From: Alistipes megaguti
Lineage (GTDB): Bacteria > Bacteroidota > Bacteroidia > Bacteroidales > Rikenellaceae
Assembly: GCF_900604385.1 (NCBI RefSeq)
Contig: NZ_LR027382.1
Span: forward strand, 1,947,501 to 2,011,500
Direction: 5' to 3'
DNA length: 64,000 nucleotides
The notes beneath the pieces were generated by a model. The model searched no databases. It saw only the letters and a list, made by a program, of their open reading frames with translations, and was not told the origin of the DNA. Positions 59,514-64,000 of the stretch are shown piece after piece. The translations under genes were made by a program, and so were the position numbers. How positions within the stretch are numbered: position 1 is the first letter of the stretch; each line of letters starts with the position of its first letter.

Positions 59514-60977
59514 CTACTCCCAGGAGGTGCCGGCAGCCTGTTCGATGGCATCCATCTCAGCCGCTGCGTTGCCGACGTCCGGGCGCACCTTGAGGGCGGT
59601 AAGACCGAAGTGGTCGTTTTTGAAACGCCCGTAGAACCGGTTGTTGCTCCACGTGATTTCGGCCTGGGGATCCGAGTCCTCGTATCGGACGACATAGTTG
59701 CTGGTGTTGCCCTCGGGTACGACCGCTATGTTGTCCTCGATGCGTGATGAGATGACCGGCAGGGTCATGTTCGACGAGCCGTAGTTGATGTGCATGGCCA
59801 GATTGCAGTCCACGAAGGTGTTGCCCTTCACCAGGGCATTCTTTACCTGCGCATAGCCGCTCAGCGAGACGTTCTCCTCCCCGCGGACCAGACACAATGC
59901 CGCCTTGTATCCGACGCTGTTCAACCGTTCGAACCAGTTTTCCTCGACGACGTGATCTTCTCCGATGATGCGCACACCGCCCGTATCCGCGATGTCGTTG
60001 CCCAGAAAGTAGTTGCCGCTGACGGTGCAGCCGTTTCCCTGACGCAGCGTCAGCGTCCCCTTGCTTTCGTAGAAGACGTTGCCCGAGTAGGTGTTGCCGC
60101 AGCACTTGTTCGAGACGATCTCCTGCGCCTCGCCGTTGCACCGGTAGAAGTAGTTGCCCTTGACGACGCATCCGCCCTTCTGCATCGAGTGGGCGCTGTC
60201 GCCGACGCGGATGGTCTCCTGCTCGTTGGCCGGTTCACCGTCCGCGTCGAGAATTGTCTCGGGACGCGAAAAGTGGTTGTATGAAATTTCGTGACCGGCC
60301 GTCACCCCCTCCTCAAGCCAGACGACGCACAGTGCGCCCATGTTGTTCTTGTTCTCGAAGCGGCAGTGCGTAACGACATTGTGTGTGCCGTAGAGCGATA
60401 CCCATTTCGTGCTGTTCACGGCATCGGACTCCGACCCCGAACCGTCGATGGCGCAATCCTCCAGTCGGCATGCCTGTGAACCGCTTTCGAAGCGGATCAG
60501 ATGTTCGCCGTCGGGTACCGGGTCGATCCATTGGAATCCGCTGACGTGCAGATAGCTGCCGTCGATGCTGAGTGTCGAAGCTCCCGTGAAGCGGACTCCG
60601 CCCGGGTTTTCTGCGCGGAAGAGAATCGGCTCCGCTTCGCTTCCCGTACCTGTAAGGTGAATCTTCTGGGCATCGTAGGTGCCGTCTTTCCAGATAATGG
60701 TGCGACCGGCTTCGAGCGGCCCGAGAGCCTCGAGTTCCGCCGCCGAGGAGATGGTGCTGGTCACCTCCCCTTCGGGAATCTCTTCGTCCGGATTATTCTC
60801 CTCGTCGGGATTGCCTTCGTCGGGCTTCTCCCCTGAATCCGAACCGGAGCCGCCGTCCGTTTCGGTTTCTGTTCCGGACGCGGGCATTTCGTCGTTGTCG
60901 CCGCCGCACGCTGCGCATGCCAGGAGGGCCAGACCGAGCATTCCGGTCCGTACCCACGCGCAAAAGGTCTTTTTCAT
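59514..60977 (-). CDS. Polysaccharide lyase family 6 (alginate lyase/chondroitinase B-like) lipoprotein
   Basis: The 487-residue lipoprotein (LLACAACGGDNDE, Cys24 or Cys21) has a long acidic, Gly/Pro-rich linker (25-72). A right-handed beta-helix follows. PL6 landmarks are IWKDGTY, NNMGALCVVWLEEG, ETIRVGDSAHSMQ, NGEAQEIVSNKCCGN and GTLTLRQGNGCTVSGNYFLGN. The catalytic Lys and Arg match Lys291 and Arg312. PL6 enzymes cleave alginate or dermatan sulfate by beta-elimination. It is one-domain length. It stands alone with its own promoter region containing two palindromes. Confidence 0.9.
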   Translation of the reverse strand: MKKTFCAWVRTGMLGLALLACAACGGDNDEMPASGTETETDGGSGSDSGEKPDEGNPDEENNPDEEIPEGEVTSTISSAAELEALGPLEAGRTIIWKDGTYDAQKIHLTGTGSEAEPILFRAENPGGVRFTGASTLSIDGSYLHVSGFQWIDPVPDGEHLIRFESGSQACRLEDCAIDGSGSESDAVNSTKWVSLYGTHNVVTHCRFENKNNMGALCVVWLEEGVTAGHEISYNHFSRPETILDADGEPANEQETIRVGDSAHSMQKGGCVVKGNYFYRCNGEAQEIVSNKCCGNTYSGNVFYESKGTLTLRQGNGCTVSGNYFLGNDIADTGGVRIIGEDHVVEENWFERLNSVGYKAALCLVRGEENVSLSGYAQVKNALVKGNTFVDCNLAMHINYGSSNMTLPVISSRIEDNIAVVPEGNTSNYVVRYEDSDPQAEITWSNNRFYGRFKNDHFGLTALKVRPDVGNAAAEMDAIEQAAGTSWE

Positions 60978-60993
60978 CTTTGTTTTGGGTTGA

Positions 60994-61041
60994 AATTGGT
61001 TTGCCAATTGCAATATTAACGAAAATAAATTGGTTAACCAA
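60994..61041. promoter_or_regulatory. Two TTGG/CCAA palindromes upstream of the PL6 gene
   Basis: AATTGG-TTTG-CCAATT at 60994-61009 and the perfect palindrome TTGGTTAACCAA at 61030-61041 have centres 34 bp apart. A near -7 box (minus strand TAATATTG) lies between them. They look like operators for a dimeric regulator such as a LacI or GntR protein. Confidence 0.6.
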
Positions 61042-61112
61042 ATTCGGGGCCTCTTGATTTCATCTATTCGGAACCTGCAATCCGTTGTTCAGGATGATTC
61101 AACAGGGGCAGA

Positions 61113-61149
61113 AAAAATCCCGGAAGTCAGATGAATGACATTCCGGGAT
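61113..61149 (-). terminator. Terminator of the beta-barrel protein gene
   Basis: ATCCCGGAA pairs with TTCCGGGAT, with GTCA/TGAC extending the stem; on the minus strand it is followed by TTTTTT. Confidence 0.85.
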
Positions 61150-61168
61150 GGATTGGAGGAGAGGCTGG

Positions 61169-61630
61169 TCAGAACCGGTAGGCGGCCCCAATACTGATCG
61201 TGACTGGGTTTTTGCGTAGATCATCGAACATGGGCTGCCATTTGAGTCCGGCCGTGATGTCCCAGTCGCGAGCGACCTTGTAGTCGAAACCGCCGCCGAG
61301 ATTCAGACCGGCAGCCCATCGACCGATATCGTTTGCAGTCAGACCGGCTGCGGGATAGATTTTCCAACCGTTACCGAGGTCGAATACATACTGCACATCG
61401 ACGTTGAGATCGATCGAGCAATAGTTGTGGAGCAAGGCGATTATCGAGGGTTCGATGCGCCAGTTGTCCGTGAAGCTGTATCGGGCGAATGCACCCAATC
61501 CGACGATGCCGTCTCCTGTATTGGTGTAGATGTTCATACGGGGACCGACTGCCCAATTCCCTGCATCCTGAGCCGAAGCTGCCGTGGCTACGCACAAAGC
61601 GGCGATCGCCGAAAGGAGGATCTTTTTCAT
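61169..61630 (-). CDS. Small outer-membrane beta-barrel protein
   Basis: The 153-residue protein has a signal peptide (cleavage near ATAASAQ-D, residue 21) and an amphipathic beta pattern with alternating aromatic residues. It ends GAAYRF; the terminal Phe is the usual signal for BAM assembly. It resembles OmpW/OprF-like eight-stranded porin-family barrels of Bacteroidetes. Its cargo or role is unknown. It has a full promoter and its own terminator. Confidence 0.87.
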   Translation of the reverse strand: MKKILLSAIAALCVATAASAQDAGNWAVGPRMNIYTNTGDGIVGLGAFARYSFTDNWRIEPSIIALLHNYCSIDLNVDVQYVFDLGNGWKIYPAAGLTANDIGRWAAGLNLGGGFDYKVARDWDITAGLKWQPMFDDLRKNPVTISIGAAYRF

Positions 61631-61677
61631 GGTTTCGTTGAGATTTTAAAAACGTCCGTTCAAAAACTTTACCAAGT

Positions 61678-61709
61678 CAAATATAGCAAAAAAGGGAGTG
61701 TCGTGCAAA
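61678..61709 (-). promoter_or_regulatory. Promoter of the beta-barrel protein gene
   Basis: Minus-strand TTTG (61709-61706), 20 bases, TATATTTG (61685-61678), 47 bp before ATG 61630. Confidence 0.75.
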
Positions 61710-61746
61710 TAAATTCAACCAAACCGGCAGATTTGTCAACATACGG

Positions 61747-61777
61747 AAAATCCCGCAGCCCGAGGCTGCGGGATTTT
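61747..61777. terminator. Perfect 14-bp stem-loop with T-tails
   Basis: AAAATCCCGCAGCC (61747-61760) pairs with GGCTGCGGGATTTT (61764-61777). It could end leftward readthrough from ppdK before it reaches the beta-barrel gene. Confidence 0.75.
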
Positions 61778-61984
61778 GACGAATGATCTTTGGAAGGGTA
61801 GGGGGTTGTTCGGGGCAGAATCCGGTAGGTTGGCCATCTTTCTGAGGCGGCACGTTAAGGCTGTTTCCCGCTTTCAGGCGGCTTGCTTCGGTCCGTTTCT
61901 CTTCCCGACAGGTTCAGCCTTTTTTCGGGGTGTTTTTTTCGGCCCGATTCCTCCTTCCGGGCGGCCCGGCTCAGCTCAGCTTGT

Positions 61985-62096
61985 TCTCCTCATGGCCCCG
62001 GCTCCTCATGGCCCCGGCTCCTCATGGCCCCGGCTCCTCATGGCCCCGGTTCCACTTGGTCCCGGCTCCGCTTGGCCCCCCCCTCTACGGCCCCGG
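61985..62096 (-). repeat. 16-bp tandem array directly 3' of ppdK
   Basis: CTCCTCATGGCCCCGG is repeated almost perfectly at 61986, 62002, 62018 and 62034, then three degraded copies run up to the ppdK stop codon at 62097-62099. In the ppdK sense the strand is G-rich (CCGGGGCCATGAGGAG). Confidence 0.92.
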
Positions 62097-64000
62097 TTAT
62101 TTCTGGTTGAGGGCAGCGTGAGCGGCAGCCAGACGGGCGATGGGCACACGGAAGGGCGAGCAGCTCACGTAGTTCAGACCGGCATAGTGACAGAACTCCA
62201 CCGACGAGGGCTCACCGCCGTGCTCGCCGCAGATACCGCACTTGAGGGTCGGACGCGTGCCGCGGCCCTTGAAGACGGCCTCACGGATCAGCTGGCCCAC
62301 GCCGTTGCGGTCGAGGATCTGGAACGGGTCGTTCTTCAGAATACCCTTTTCGAGGTAGATCGGGAGGAACTTGCCGATATCGTCGCGCGAGAATCCGAGG
62401 GTCATCTGCGTGAGGTCGTTCGTACCGAACGAGAAGAACTCGGCCACTTCGGCGATCTGGTTGGCCGTGACGGCGGCACGCGGTACTTCGATCATCGTGC
62501 CGACCATGTAGTCGATCTTGTCGTTGCGCTCGGAGAATACCTGATCGGCCGTCTGGTCGATGATCTTCTTCTGGTAGCGGAGCTCCTTGTGGTTTCCGAC
62601 CAGCGGGACCATGATCTCGACGTGAACGGGCGTACCCGTTGCGCGGACGTTCATGGCAGCCTCGATGATGGCGCGGGTCTGCATCTCGGTGATTTCGGGA
62701 TAAGTGTTGCCCAGACGGCAGCCGCGGTGACCCAGCATGGGGTTGAACTCGGCCAGCGACTCGACCTTCTCGACGATCTTCTGCAGAGGCACGCCCATCT
62801 CCTTGGCCATCTCCTTCTGGCCCTTCACATCGTGGGGCACGAACTCGTGCAGAGGGGGATCAAGCAGGCGGACCGTGACGGGATAACCCTTCATGACCTT
62901 GAAGAGACCCTCGAAGTCGCCGCGCTGCATCGGCAGCAGTTTGGCCAGGGCGACCCGTCGTCCGGCCTCGTCGTCGGCCAGAATCATCTCGCGGATGGCC
63001 TTGATGCGGTCACCTTCGAAGAACATGTGCTCCGTGCGGCAGAGGCCGATACCCTCGGCGCCGAATTCGAAGGCCTGAGCGGCATCCTTTGGCGTGTCGG
63101 CGTTTGCGCGGACCTTCAGCACGGCGTATTTCGAAGCCAGTTCCATGAGCTTGCCGAAGTCGCCGCTCAGATCGGCGTCCTTCGTGGCTACCTCACCCAG
63201 ATAGACTTCGCCCGTCGAACCGTTGAGCGAGATCCAGTCGCCCTCCTTGACGGTGAATCCGTTGACGTGAATGGTGCGGGTCTTGTAGTCGATCTGCAGC
63301 TCACCGGCACCCGACACGCAGCACTTGCCCATACCGCGAGCCACGACGGCGGCGTGCGAGGTCATACCTCCGCGGGCGGTCAGAATACCTGCGGCGTCGA
63401 GCATACCCTTCAGATCCTCGGGCGAGGTTTCGATGCGCACCAGCACGGCCTTCTGACCGGTCTTGGCGAAGACCTTCTCGGCATCCTCGGCGAAGAAGAC
63501 CACGGGACCCGTGGCGGCGCCGGGCGAAGCGGGCAGACCCTTCGTGATGACCTGCGCCGAGGCGATGGCCTTCTTGTCGAATACCGGGTGGAGCAGTTCG
63601 TCGAGCTTGGCGGGTTCGCAGCGCAACACGGCGGTCTTCTCGTCGATCAGCCCTTCGCGCAGCATGTCCATGGCGATCTTGACCATGGCGGCACCCGTAC
63701 GCTTGCCGTTGCGGCACTGCAGCATCCAGAGCTTGCCGTCCTGGATCGTGAACTCGATGTCCTGCATGTCGGTGAAGTACTGCTCCAGGTGGTGCTGGAT
63801 CTCGTTGAGCTCCTTGTAGACATCGGGCATCACCTCCTCGAGCGAGGGGTATTTGTTCTTGCGCTCCTCCTCGGAGATGTTCTGGGCCTTGGCCCAGCGC
63901 TTCGAACCCTCGATGGTGATCTGCTGCGGGGTGCGGATACCGGCCACGACATCCTCGCCCTGGGCGTTGATCAGATACTCGCCGTTGAAGATGTTTTCGC
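62097..64000 (-). CDS. ppdK: Pyruvate, phosphate dikinase (5' end outside the window)
   Basis: About 634 C-terminal residues are visible; the frame is open through the right edge. The enzyme interconverts pyruvate and phosphoenolpyruvate using ATP/AMP and pyrophosphate. GEYLINAQGEDVVAGIRTPQ is the end of the nucleotide-binding part. The phosphohistidine is in GGMTSHAAVVARGMGK, and the PEP-binding barrel has GIGLCRTEHMFFE, GTNDLTQMTLGFSRDD and the catalytic Cys in CGICGEHGGEP. The C-terminus LAAAHAALNQK is complete and is followed without a gap by a 16-bp repeat array. Confidence 0.96.
   Translation of the reverse strand, partial: ENIFNGEYLINAQGEDVVAGIRTPQQITIEGSKRWAKAQNISEEERKNKYPSLEEVMPDVYKELNEIQHHLEQYFTDMQDIEFTIQDGKLWMLQCRNGKRTGAAMVKIAMDMLREGLIDEKTAVLRCEPAKLDELLHPVFDKKAIASAQVITKGLPASPGAATGPVVFFAEDAEKVFAKTGQKAVLVRIETSPEDLKGMLDAAGILTARGGMTSHAAVVARGMGKCCVSGAGELQIDYKTRTIHVNGFTVKEGDWISLNGSTGEVYLGEVATKDADLSGDFGKLMELASKYAVLKVRANADTPKDAAQAFEFGAEGIGLCRTEHMFFEGDRIKAIREMILADDEAGRRVALAKLLPMQRGDFEGLFKVMKGYPVTVRLLDPPLHEFVPHDVKGQKEMAKEMGVPLQKIVEKVESLAEFNPMLGHRGCRLGNTYPEITEMQTRAIIEAAMNVRATGTPVHVEIMVPLVGNHKELRYQKKIIDQTADQVFSERNDKIDYMVGTMIEVPRAAVTANQIAEVAEFFSFGTNDLTQMTLGFSRDDIGKFLPIYLEKGILKNDPFQILDRNGVGQLIREAVFKGRGTRPTLKCGICGEHGGEPSSVEFCHYAGLNYVSCSPFRVPIARLAAAHAALNQK

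Larger units (their letters stand above)
61631..62096. other. Intergenic region between the beta-barrel gene and the end of ppdK
   Basis: It holds the barrel gene's promoter (61678-61709), a perfect 14-bp hairpin at 61747-61777, about 200 bp with no recognisable feature, and the 16-bp array next to the ppdK stop. Confidence 0.6.

Overview
The window reads as chromosomal DNA of a GC-rich Bacteroidales bacterium, most like Alistipes (Rikenellaceae). This rests on the gene content (fused MurF-Alr, SusC/SusD pairs, FecR/ECF-sigma control, LutABC, EFR1 ferredoxin) and on the recurring Bacteroidetes promoter TTTG-N19/20-TAnnTTTG. The genus is an inference; no rRNA gene is present.

Left part (1-17.3 kb), mostly housekeeping: the end of a surface protein, a glycerophosphodiesterase lipoprotein with a phosphate-ester transporter, MurF-Alr, an RsmI-type methyltransferase, grpE-dnaJ, a small membrane protein, mutL, a rhomboid protease, an EEP-family protein, a YhcH protein, a drug-type MFS exporter, ugd and an FprA-type flavoprotein.

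Centre (17.4-36.7 kb), accessory: a tyrosine recombinase that has lost the middle of its catalytic domain, a truncated Nudix gene, then a leftward polysaccharide utilisation locus. In transcription order this is FecR anti-sigma, SusC, SusD, GH18 endo-glycosidase, a three-repeat glycan-binding lipoprotein, a LamG lipoprotein, a DUF1573 protein, a 105-residue remnant of a GH92 alpha-mannosidase, GH3 and GH20. The divergent ECF sigma gene sits at its head and tRNA-Phe lies just beyond. The gene set resembles the high-mannose N-glycan locus of Bacteroides thetaiotaomicron, but the GH92 enzyme is reduced to a scar.

Right part (36.8-64 kb): small membrane and HTH proteins, a GNAT acetyltransferase, Hsp20, lutABC-cutC-transglutaminase, an EFR1 ferredoxin protein, a Nudix hydrolase, a cysteine-desulfidase-like enzyme, waaA, yraN-tyrA, pepE, acpP-fabF-rnc, radC, a frameshifted BACON lipoprotein, glyS, ruvX-def, two small exported proteins, a PL6 lyase, a small beta-barrel protein and the 3' part of ppdK.

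The most unusual signal is a set of short tandem arrays between 47 and 62 kb. They have different unit lengths (9, 9, 11, 16, 24 and 29 bp plus one degenerate array), yet each sits just 3' of a stop codon with its G-runs on the mRNA-sense strand of the gene that has just ended. Two fit the canonical G-quadruplex pattern and two abut the stop codon. Several are at gene ends where no intrinsic terminator is visible.
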